Shown in pieces: positions 1 to 6,444 of a DNA stretch of 64,000 nt; positions within the stretch are counted from its first letter, which is position 1; each line of letters starts with the position of its first letter. The notes below the pieces were generated by a model, which did no database searches, had not been told where the DNA came from, and saw nothing but the letters and a program-made list of their open reading frames with translations. The position numbers and the translations under genes were made by a program. The stretch is from Lentzea tibetensis (lineage in GTDB: Bacteria; Actinomycetota; Actinomycetes; Mycobacteriales; Pseudonocardiaceae), in contig NZ_VOBR01000003.1 in the NCBI RefSeq assembly GCF_007845675.1, forward strand, positions 62,001 to 126,000, written 5' to 3'.

Positions 1-801
1 CAGGAGCGCTTCTCCGACGGCAGCGCCGAGGCGTGGGCGTCGCGCGTCGGCGAACTGAAGGACGACGCCGTCATGCGGGTCGGCGCGGCGATCCACTCGG
101 TGCGCGCCGTGCCGCGCGACGAGATCGCCGTGGTGGCGCGGGCGTTCCCGGACAAGCCGCTGCACGTGCACCTCTCCGAGCAGCCGGCCGAGAACGAGGC
201 GTGCCTGCTCGCGCACGGCCTCACACCGACCGAGCTGCTGTCCGAGGAAGGTGCGCTCTCGACCCGCACGACCGCCGTGCACGCCACGCACCTGACGTCG
301 CACGACATCGCGCTGCTCGGCGAGTCCGGCACCGGCGCGTGCTTCTGCCCGACGACCGAGGCCGACCTCGCCGACGGCATCGGCCCGGCCCGCGAGCTGG
401 CGAACGCCGAGGTCCCGCTGTCGCTGGGCAGCGACCAGCACGCCGTCATCGACCCGTTGCTGGAGGCGCGGGCGCTGGAGCACGGCGAACGCCTGCGCAC
501 CGGCGAGCGCGGCCGGTTCTCGCCGCGGGAACTGCTGGCCGCGCTGACGAACCACAAGGCGCTCGGCTGGTCCGAGGCCGGGCGCATCGAGGTGGGCGCG
601 CCAGCGGACTTCGTCGCCGTGCGGATGGACTCGCCGCGCACCGCGGGATCGTTGCCGGAACAGGTGATGCTGTCCGCGACGGCGTCCGATGTGGACACCG
701 TGGTCGTCGGCGGCCGGGTGGTCGCCGCGCAGGGCGTGCACGAGACTCTGGGTGACACGGGCAGGTTGCTGGCCGACGCGATCGAGGAGCTGTGGGCGTG
801 A
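1..801 (+). CDS. hutF: Formimidoylglutamate deiminase, 3' part (5' end outside window)
   Basis: The reading frame is open from base 1 and ends at TGA 799-801, so this is the C-terminal 266 residues of an amidohydrolase-superfamily enzyme. Visible family features are the HVHLSEQ metal-site segment, HATHLT, a [10 protein letters not shown] segment that carries the metal-ligand Asp, and the C-terminal [10 protein letters not shown] region typical of HutF. HutF hydrolyses N-formimidoyl-L-glutamate to N-formylglutamate and ammonia in the five-step histidine degradation pathway. The next gene, hutI, makes its substrate and overlaps it by four bases, so the two are translationally coupled. Other amidohydrolases are possible, but the context makes HutF the best call. 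Confidence 0.88.
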   Translation, partial: QERFSDGSAEAWASRVGELKDDAVMRVGAAIHSVRAVPRDEIAVVARAFPDKPLHVHLSEQPAENEACLLAHGLTPTELLSEEGALSTRTTAVHATHLTSHDIALLGESGTGACFCPTTEADLADGIGPARELANAEVPLSLGSDQHAVIDPLLEARALEHGERLRTGERGRFSPRELLAALTNHKALGWSEAGRIEVGAPADFVAVRMDSPRTAGSLPEQVMLSATASDVDTVVVGGRVVAAQGVHETLGDTGRLLADAIEELWA

Positions 802-1934
802 GCGTGCTGATCACCAGCATCGGTGAGCTGACCACCAACGATCCCGAGACCGGCGGGAACGCGCTGGTGCTCGACGGTGCGGAGGTCGCCTGGGTCGGCG
901 ACGCGGCCAGTGCGCCGCAGGCCGACGAACAGGTCGACGTCGGCGGCCGGGCCGTGCTGCCCGGCTGGGTCGACAGCCACACGCACCTGGTCTTCGCGGG
1001 CGACCGCACCGAGGAGTTCGGCGCGCGCATGGCCGGAAAGCCTTACCGCGCGGGTGGAATCGCCGTCACGGTCGGTGCGACGCGTGCGGCGAGCGACGCC
1101 CAGCTGGAGGCCGTCGTCGCGCGGCACGTCGCCGAGGCGGTCGCGCAGGGCACGACGTTCGTCGAGACGAAGACCGGCTACGGACTGACCGTCGCGGACG
1201 AGCTGCGCTCCGCGCTCGTCGCCGCGAAGCACGCCGACGAGGTCACGTTCCTCGGCGCGCACCTGGTGCCGCCGGGCGCCGACGCCGACGAGTACACCGC
1301 GCTGGTCTGCGGCGACATGCTCGACGCAGTCGCGCCGCACGTCCGCTGGGCCGACGTGTTCTGCGAGACGGGCGCGTTCGACGAGGACCAGTCGCGGGCG
1401 GTGCTGACCGCCGCAGCGAAGCACGGGCTGGGCCTGCGCGTGCACGGCAACCAGCTCGGCGAGGGGCCCGGCGTGCGGCTCGCGGTCGAGCTGGGCGCGG
1501 CTTCGGTCGACCACTGCACCTACCTCGCACAGTCCGATGTGGACGCTCTCGCGTCGTCGGACACGGTCGCCACGTTGCTGCCCGCGTGCGATCTGTCGAC
1601 CAGGCAACCGCTTCCGGACGCGCGCAAGCTGCTCGACGCGGGCGCGACCGTCGCGCTGGCGTCGAACTGCAACCCCGGCTCGTCCTACACGTCGTCCATC
1701 GCGTTCTGCGTCGCCACCGCCGTGCTGCAGATGCGGATGAGCGTCGAGGAGGCCGTCCGCGCGGCCACGCTCGGCGGTGCGCAGGCGCTGCGGCGCGACG
1801 ACGTCGGCGTGCTGCGGCCGGGTGCGCGAGCGGACGTGCACGTGCTGGACGCACCGTCGGTCACGCATCTGGCGTACCGGCCGGGGGTGCCGTTGACGCA
1901 CGCGGTGTGGCGCAAGGGCGCACGTGTGAGATGA
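798..1934 (+). CDS. hutI: Imidazolonepropionase
   Basis: This amidohydrolase opens the imidazolone ring of 4-imidazolone-5-propanoate to give N-formimidoyl-L-glutamate, the HutF substrate. The metal-binding HTH motif (H61, H63) follows the beta-strand PGWVDS. The TKTGYGL segment, HGNQLGE and [13 protein letters not shown] are all HutI hallmarks. The length of 378 residues is slightly shorter than the usual about 400. I chose GTG 798 because it forms a GTGA overlap with the hutF stop and sits 8 bases after GAGGAG (784-789). An in-frame GTG at 792 would leave only 2 bases. A hairpin follows the stop, so the hut operon ends here. Confidence 0.93.
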   Translation: MSVLITSIGELTTNDPETGGNALVLDGAEVAWVGDAASAPQADEQVDVGGRAVLPGWVDSHTHLVFAGDRTEEFGARMAGKPYRAGGIAVTVGATRAASDAQLEAVVARHVAEAVAQGTTFVETKTGYGLTVADELRSALVAAKHADEVTFLGAHLVPPGADADEYTALVCGDMLDAVAPHVRWADVFCETGAFDEDQSRAVLTAAAKHGLGLRVHGNQLGEGPGVRLAVELGAASVDHCTYLAQSDVDALASSDTVATLLPACDLSTRQPLPDARKLLDAGATVALASNCNPGSSYTSSIAFCVATAVLQMRMSVEEAVRAATLGGAQALRRDDVGVLRPGARADVHVLDAPSVTHLAYRPGVPLTHAVWRKGARVR

Positions 1935-1939
1935 GTTCG

Positions 1940-1970
1940 GCCTTTTCCGGGCGAAAACCGGAAAGAAGGC
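1940..1970 (+). terminator. Terminator of the hut operon
   Basis: The arms GCCTTTTCCGG (1940-1950) and CCGGAAAGAAGGC (1958-1970) pair with a two-base bulge around a 7-base A-rich loop, starting 6 bases after the hutI stop. There is no U-tract, which is common for high-GC actinomycete terminators. Confidence 0.6.
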
Positions 1971-1983
1971 TCACAATCCACCT

Positions 1984-2580
1984 GTGAAAACCCGCGGGCC
2001 GCTGGTGACGCTGTTCGTCGTCGCGGCGCTGGCGGTGGTCCTGTTCGGGATCAACATGAGCAGGACGACCGCGTCAGCGCCGGCGCCTGAACCTGCGTCG
2101 TCCACCACAACCACCACCACTACTACGACCACGACGACTCCGCCGCCACCGGTGCAGGAGATGTACGTCGGGGCCGTCGACGACGGCTCGGCCATCGCGG
2201 TCGCCGTCAAGGACACCAAGGCCGTCGCGTACGTGTGCGACGGCGCCCAGGTCGAGTCGTGGCTGGAGGGAACGGTTCAGGACAGCACGCTGACGCTGCA
2301 CGCCAAGGACGGCTCCGAGCTCACCGGCACCATCGCGGGCCAGCAGCTGAGCGGCATGGTGCTGCGCAGGCCGTTCAACGCGTCCAACGTCGACCCGCCC
2401 GCCGGCCTGTTCCGCGCGAACGTCGGCGTGCTCGACCGGATCGGCTGGGTCGTGCGGCCGGACGGCACCGCGACCGGGCTGCGCCTCAAGGACGGCGCCG
2501 TGCAGGCCGCGCCGCCGTTCAACCCGAGCTCGGTGACCGTGGACGGCAAGCCCGTACCGGTCCAGCAGGTGTCACCGTGA
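1984..2580 (+). CDS. Secreted or membrane-anchored protein with Thr-rich linker
   Basis: The protein has 198 residues. An N-terminal hydrophobic helix (about residues 7-24) after KTR is a signal anchor. It is followed by a low-complexity linker of about twelve threonines and four prolines (residues 41-57), then a globular domain of about 140 residues with no recognised catalytic motif. The Thr codons are mixed (ACA, ACC, ACT, ACG), so the run is protein-level rather than a pure DNA microsatellite. The GTG start lies behind GAAAGAAGG. Its stop overlaps the start of the DUF6529-like gene, and a Rieske gene follows, so the three probably form one operon. The extracytoplasmic location is inferred from the helix and the O-glycosylation-type linker. 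I do not recognise a function. Confidence 0.75.
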   Translation: MKTRGPLVTLFVVAALAVVLFGINMSRTTASAPAPEPASSTTTTTTTTTTTTPPPPVQEMYVGAVDDGSAIAVAVKDTKAVAYVCDGAQVESWLEGTVQDSTLTLHAKDGSELTGTIAGQQLSGMVLRRPFNASNVDPPAGLFRANVGVLDRIGWVVRPDGTATGLRLKDGAVQAAPPFNPSSVTVDGKPVPVQQVSP

Positions 2581-3125
2581 CCACCGTGCCCACTGAGGCC
2601 CCGGTCCGTACGTCGCTCGTGCTCGTGCCGTTCGCGGTCGGCGCGGCGGTGGCCGTCGGCGTCGGCGTCTACGGCGGCCTGCACACCCCGCAGGGCTACT
2701 CGATCAACATCTCCGGCTTCTCCAGCACCCAGGCCGTCAAGTCATGGCTCACGACCGGTGCCTTCGTGTTCGCGCTGGTGCAGCTGCTGTCCGCGCTCAT
2801 GGTCTACGGCAAGATCAAGGGACCGCGCTGGTCCGGCACGCTGCACCGCTGGTCCGGCCGCCTCGCCGTGCTGCTGACCGTCCCCGTCGTCGTGCACTGC
2901 CTCTACGCGCTGGGCTTCGACCCGTCTTCACCGCGCGTGCTCGCGCACTCGTTGCTAGGTTGCTTCTTCTTCGGCGCGTTCACCGCGAAGATGCTGGTGC
3001 TGACCCGCAAGGGCGTGCCGGGGTGGGCGTTGCCGCTGATCGGCGGCCTGGTGTTCACCGGGCTCGTCGCGCTGTGGCTGACCTCGGCGTTGTGGTTCTT
3101 CACGACGACCGGCGTGACGTTCTAG
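2577..3125 (+). CDS. Four-helix membrane protein, DUF6529-like
   Basis: The protein has 182 residues and at least four hydrophobic segments (roughly residues 15-33, 55-73, 93-109, 118-130 and 145-165). Conserved-looking features are LHRWSGR and HCLYALG, whose histidines within or beside helices resemble membrane-embedded heme b ligands. I recognise the family as DUF6529. The GTG start overlaps the previous stop (GTGA), and the longer reading frame upstream runs inside the preceding gene and is not used. The Rieske gene begins 9 bases downstream. A cytochrome b-like partner of the Rieske lipoprotein is a reasonable inference but not established. Confidence 0.8.
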   Translation: MTTVPTEAPVRTSLVLVPFAVGAAVAVGVGVYGGLHTPQGYSINISGFSSTQAVKSWLTTGAFVFALVQLLSALMVYGKIKGPRWSGTLHRWSGRLAVLLTVPVVVHCLYALGFDPSSPRVLAHSLLGCFFFGAFTAKMLVLTRKGVPGWALPLIGGLVFTGLVALWLTSALWFFTTTGVTF

Positions 3126-3134
3126 GAGGCGCTG

Positions 3135-3524
3135 ATGGGCCTGTCCCGACGAGCCGTGATCGCGGGCGCCGGGCTCGCCGCCGCGGGCTGCAGCACCTAC
3201 GGCGGCTCCACGCCGCAGCAGACCCAGGCGCCGGCAGGAACCGAGCTGGCCAAGACCGCGGACATACCGCCGGGCGGCGGGATCGTGCTGGGGGACAAGG
3301 GCGTCGTGGTCGTCCAGCCGCAGGAGAGCACGTTCAAGGCGTTCACGTCGACGTGCACGCACCAGGGCTGCACGGTCGCGAACGTCCAGGGCGAGATGAT
3401 CAACTGCACCTGCCACGGCAGCAAGTTCAACATCGCCGACGGCACGGTGGCGGAAGGCCCCGCCACCCAGCCGCTCGCCGAGAAGAAGATCGCCGTGCAA
3501 GGGGACTCGATCCAGCTCGCCTAG
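3135..3524 (+). CDS. Exported Rieske [2Fe-2S] lipoprotein
   Basis: The protein has 129 residues. A twin-arginine signal (R5-R6) runs into a lipobox ending AAGC with Cys19, so it is probably exported folded and anchored to the outer face of the membrane. The Rieske motifs are complete. C74-x-H76 and C91-x2-H94 are the cluster ligands, and C79 and C93 are placed to form the stabilising disulfide. It is a single-domain Rieske protein about 130 residues long, much smaller than QcrA. The RBS AGGAGG is 6 bases before the ATG. It sits directly after the DUF6529-like membrane gene, which suggests a small membrane electron-transfer unit. It converges on the SMI1 gene and overlaps its end by 4 bp. Confidence 0.88.
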   Translation: MGLSRRAVIAGAGLAAAGCSTYGGSTPQQTQAPAGTELAKTADIPPGGGIVLGDKGVVVVQPQESTFKAFTSTCTHQGCTVANVQGEMINCTCHGSKFNIADGTVAEGPATQPLAEKKIAVQGDSIQLA

Positions 3525-4117
3525 AGCCCCGCCGGAGCCCGCTCGTGGAGCCGGCCTGCCAGGTCCCAGGACAGCTCGCCCTTCTCGTCGAGGTACGGGA
3601 ACCGGCCGCCGGCGTCGACGCCCTCCACCAGCGCCTCGGCCGTGGCCGACAGGTACTCCGCCAGCGACGGCCACGCGCCGTTGAAGACGCCGCCCATGTC
3701 GTGCAGGTGCATGCCGACCTGCCCGCTGCCGTCCCGCATGTCGATGACCTGCGAGTCGCCCTCGGCCTCGCCGAACGGGATCCACAGCGGGTGGAACCAC
3801 TGGTCGTCCGGCTCCTGTTCACCGTCGAGGTTCAGGTCTTCGTTGATCTCGACGTTGCTCTGCCAGTGCGCCAGGATCTCCTCCGCCGACAGCGGCGGGT
3901 ACAACGCCGGCAGGAAGTTCGCCCGCGAGTAGCGGGTCAACCCGTTGTGGCACAGCAGCGAGTCGACCAGGTCCTGCGGGAACTTCAATCCCATCTCGTC
4001 CTGGACCCGTGCGATCTCGGCCGGATCGGCGGGCGGTGCCAGCTGGGCGAACGTGGCGGGAGCGTGTTTCTGGAGCCAGGCGCCGATCCGCGCCCACGAC
4101 TCGGCCACCGCGGTCAC
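3521..4117 (-). CDS. SMI1/KNR4 family protein (third of tandem array)
   Basis: The protein has 198 residues. The SMI1/KNR4 fold is visible as an N-terminal helix (ESWARIGAWLQKH), the LAPPADPAEIARVQDE segment, LKFPQDLVDSLLCHNG, and the WHPLWIPFGE / SQVIDMRDG core. Members bind protein partners and in bacteria commonly serve as immunity proteins against polymorphic or contact-dependent toxins. The GTG start at 4117 forms a GTGA overlap with the stop of the upstream paralogue, so the three genes are transcribed as one unit. No toxin gene is adjacent, so the immunity role is only a family-based inference. Confidence 0.82.
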   Translation of the reverse strand: MTAVAESWARIGAWLQKHAPATFAQLAPPADPAEIARVQDEMGLKFPQDLVDSLLCHNGLTRYSRANFLPALYPPLSAEEILAHWQSNVEINEDLNLDGEQEPDDQWFHPLWIPFGEAEGDSQVIDMRDGSGQVGMHLHDMGGVFNGAWPSLAEYLSATAEALVEGVDAGGRFPYLDEKGELSWDLAGRLHERAPAGL

Positions 4118-4722
4118 GCCGACACCTCCGCCGGCAGGCGGTTCAGCGTCCTGCCCCACCCCTCGGTGTCGGCCAGTTCGACCCACAGCACCTCGCCGTT
4201 CTCGTCGACGTGCGGGTACCGGCCCTTGACGTCGGTTCCGTTGAGGAGTGCCTCGGCCGTGGCCGACAGGTACGCCCGCAGCGACGTCCAGGTCCCCGGC
4301 CCGAAGTAGCCGCCCTGGTCCGAGAAGTGCTCACCCAGGCGGCCGTCGCGGGTGTCGATGATCTGCGAGTCACCCTCGATCGAGGCGATCGGGATCCAGC
4401 GCGGGTGGAACCACTGGGTCTCGGAGGCCTGGTCGTCGTGCTGACCGTTGATCACGCCGTTGTCGTGCCAGTGCTCGAGGATCTGCGCGACGGACAGCAG
4501 CGGGTAGTGCTCCGGTAGGACGTAGATGTCCGAGTAGTCGGCCATGCCGTCGTGGCACAGCAGGGAGTCGACCAGGTCCTGCGGGAACTTCAGCTCCATC
4601 TCGTCCTGGACCCGTGCGATCTCGGCCTGATCAGCGGGCGGTGCCAGCTTCGCGAAGGTGGCGGGAGCGTGTTCGCGGAGCCAGGCGTCGATCCGCGCCC
4701 ACGACTCGGTCACCGCGGTCAC
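4114..4722 (-). CDS. SMI1/KNR4 family protein (second of tandem array)
   Basis: The protein has 202 residues and is a close paralogue of both neighbours. The first 55 codons are nearly identical in DNA to the downstream copy (for example TAVTESWARID and APPADQAEIARVQDEMELKFPQDL), while the middle, around residues 60-110, diverges strongly. Such a pattern suits a conserved scaffold with a specificity surface under selection. GTG 4722 is chosen because it overlaps the preceding stop as GTGA and matches the start of the paralogue. The longer open frame upstream of it reads through the preceding gene and is discarded. Confidence 0.82.
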   Translation of the reverse strand: MTAVTESWARIDAWLREHAPATFAKLAPPADQAEIARVQDEMELKFPQDLVDSLLCHDGMADYSDIYVLPEHYPLLSVAQILEHWHDNGVINGQHDDQASETQWFHPRWIPIASIEGDSQIIDTRDGRLGEHFSDQGGYFGPGTWTSLRAYLSATAEALLNGTDVKGRYPHVDENGEVLWVELADTEGWGRTLNRLPAEVSA

Positions 4723-5336
4723 GACGACACCTCCGCGGGCAGACGCTGCAGCGGGCTGCCCCAGCCCTCGGTGTTGTCCAGGTCGACCCACAGCACCTCG
4801 CCCTCGTCGTCGAGGTGCGGGAAGCGGCCCTGGACGTCCGTGTTGTTGAGGAGTGCCTCGGCCGTGGCCGACAGGTAGCCCCGCAGCGACGTCCATGGGC
4901 TCTTGCCGAACACCGCGCCCTGGTCGTGGTAGTGCATGCCCAGCCGGCCGCTGCCGTCACGCACGTCGAGGATCTGCGAGTCGCTGTCGACCGACGCGAT
5001 CGGGATCCAGAGCCGGTGGTACCAGGGGTCCTCCCGGTCGCTCTGGTCGCCCAGGTCGTTGTTGACCTGCATGATCTCCTGCCACAACTGGAGGATCTGC
5101 GCGACGGACAGCAGCGGGTAGAGCTCCGGCAGGACGTACACCTCCGAGTTGTCGAGCAGCCCGTCGTGGCAGCGCAGCGAGTCGACGAGGTCCTGCGGGA
5201 ACCTCAGCTCCATCTCGTCCTGGACGCGTTCGAGCTCCGCCGGGTCGGCGGGCGGCGCGAGCAGCTCGTACGTGATGGGGGCGTGCTTGCGGAGCCAATC
5301 GTCGATGTGGCTCCACGACTCGGTGACCGTGAACAT
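4719..5336 (-). CDS. SMI1/KNR4 family protein (first of tandem array)
   Basis: The protein has 205 residues and is the promoter-proximal member of the array. It carries the same ESW helix, LAPPADPAELERVQDE, LRFPQDLVDSLRCHDG and WIPIASVDSDSQILDVRDG core. I start it at ATG 5336 (MFTVTES), which aligns with the paralogues. An in-frame ATG 27 bases upstream (5363) is possible. It is the most diverged of the three. The aldo/keto reductase gene is divergent, with about 95 bases between the starts. Confidence 0.82.
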   Translation of the reverse strand: MFTVTESWSHIDDWLRKHAPITYELLAPPADPAELERVQDEMELRFPQDLVDSLRCHDGLLDNSEVYVLPELYPLLSVAQILQLWQEIMQVNNDLGDQSDREDPWYHRLWIPIASVDSDSQILDVRDGSGRLGMHYHDQGAVFGKSPWTSLRGYLSATAEALLNNTDVQGRFPHLDDEGEVLWVDLDNTEGWGSPLQRLPAEVSS

Positions 5337-5430
5337 TCGCGGCAGGGTAGCGATCAGGTGCATACAAGATCGGACACACCTGGAGTAGATCCACGTGGCC
5401 GGTAGCTGTCAGCGGGGGCAGGCTGGGGCC

Positions 5431-6423
5431 ATGGAGTACACGCATCTCGGCCGCAGCGGCCTGTCCGTCTCCCGGCTGTGCCTCGGCACGATGAACTTCG
5501 GCCCCGAGACGACGGAGCCCGACAGCCACGCGATCATGGACCGCGCGCACGAGCACGGGATCAACTTCTTCGACAGCGCGAACGTCTACGGCTGGCAGAA
5601 GGGCGAAGGCGTCACCGAGCAGATCATCGGCCGCTGGTTCGCCACCGGCGGTCAGCGCCGTGAGAAGACCGTCATCGCCACCAAGCTGTACGGCAGCATG
5701 GGCGACTGGCCCAACGACACCTTCCTGTCCGCTCTGAACATCCGCCGCGCGTGCGACGCGTCGTTGAAACGCCTGCAGACCGACTACATCGACCTGTACC
5801 AGATGCACCACGTCGACCGCTCGACGCCGTGGGACGAGATCTGGGAGGCGTTCTCCGTCCTGCGCCAGCAGGGCAAGGTCATCTACTTCGGCTCGTCGAA
5901 CTTCGCGGGCTGGCACGTCGCACAGGCCCAGGAGGCGGCCCGCACCCGCGGCTACCTCGGCCTGGTGTCCGAACAGTCGATCTACAACCTGCTGACGAGG
6001 TGGATCGAGCTGGAGGTGCTGCCGGCGGCCCGCCACTACGGCCTCGGCGTCATCCCGTGGTCGCCGCTGCACGGCGGCCTGCTCGGCGGCGCACTGCGCA
6101 AGGAACGCGAAGGCGGCGGCTCGCGCTCCAAGTCCGGCCGGTCCGCGGACACCTTGGAGAAGCACCGCGACACCATCGAGGCCTACGAGAAGCTCTGCGC
6201 CGACCTCGGCGAGGACCCGGCCAACGTCGGCCTCGCGTGGCTGCTGCACCAGGAAGGGGTGACGGCGCCGATCATCGGGCCGCGCACGCTTTCGCAGCTC
6301 GACGGGTCTTTGCGGGCGGCCGAGCTGAAGCTCGACTCCGAGGTGTTGGGCAAGTTGGACGAGCTGTTTCCCGCTCCCGCGCCGAACGGGTCCAAGCCTG
6401 CGCCGGAGGCCTACGCCTGGTGA
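5431..6423 (+). CDS. Aldo/keto reductase
   Basis: This 330-residue soluble NADPH-dependent oxidoreductase has the (beta/alpha)8 AKR fold. The catalytic tetrad is visible as D48 and Y53 (FFDSANVYG), K85 (IATKLYG) and H126 (LYQMHHVD). The phosphate-binding end has the SSNFAGW and GPRTLSQL segments. The family reduces aldehydes, ketones or sugar phosphates, and the substrate cannot be read from the sequence. ATG 5431 is selected because the protein then begins with the conserved MEYTHLGRSGL strand. A start at 5395 would add 12 atypical residues. It converges on the NACHT gene with a 21-bp gap. Confidence 0.9.
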   Translation: MEYTHLGRSGLSVSRLCLGTMNFGPETTEPDSHAIMDRAHEHGINFFDSANVYGWQKGEGVTEQIIGRWFATGGQRREKTVIATKLYGSMGDWPNDTFLSALNIRRACDASLKRLQTDYIDLYQMHHVDRSTPWDEIWEAFSVLRQQGKVIYFGSSNFAGWHVAQAQEAARTRGYLGLVSEQSIYNLLTRWIELEVLPAARHYGLGVIPWSPLHGGLLGGALRKEREGGGSRSKSGRSADTLEKHRDTIEAYEKLCADLGEDPANVGLAWLLHQEGVTAPIIGPRTLSQLDGSLRAAELKLDSEVLGKLDELFPAPAPNGSKPAPEAYAW

Positions 6424-6444
6424 GTCGGTGGGGCACCCGCGCGG

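Noticed and set aside
2101-2145. Possible DNA microsatellite
   Set aside because: Mixed Thr codons show that it is a protein linker rather than a pure repeat.
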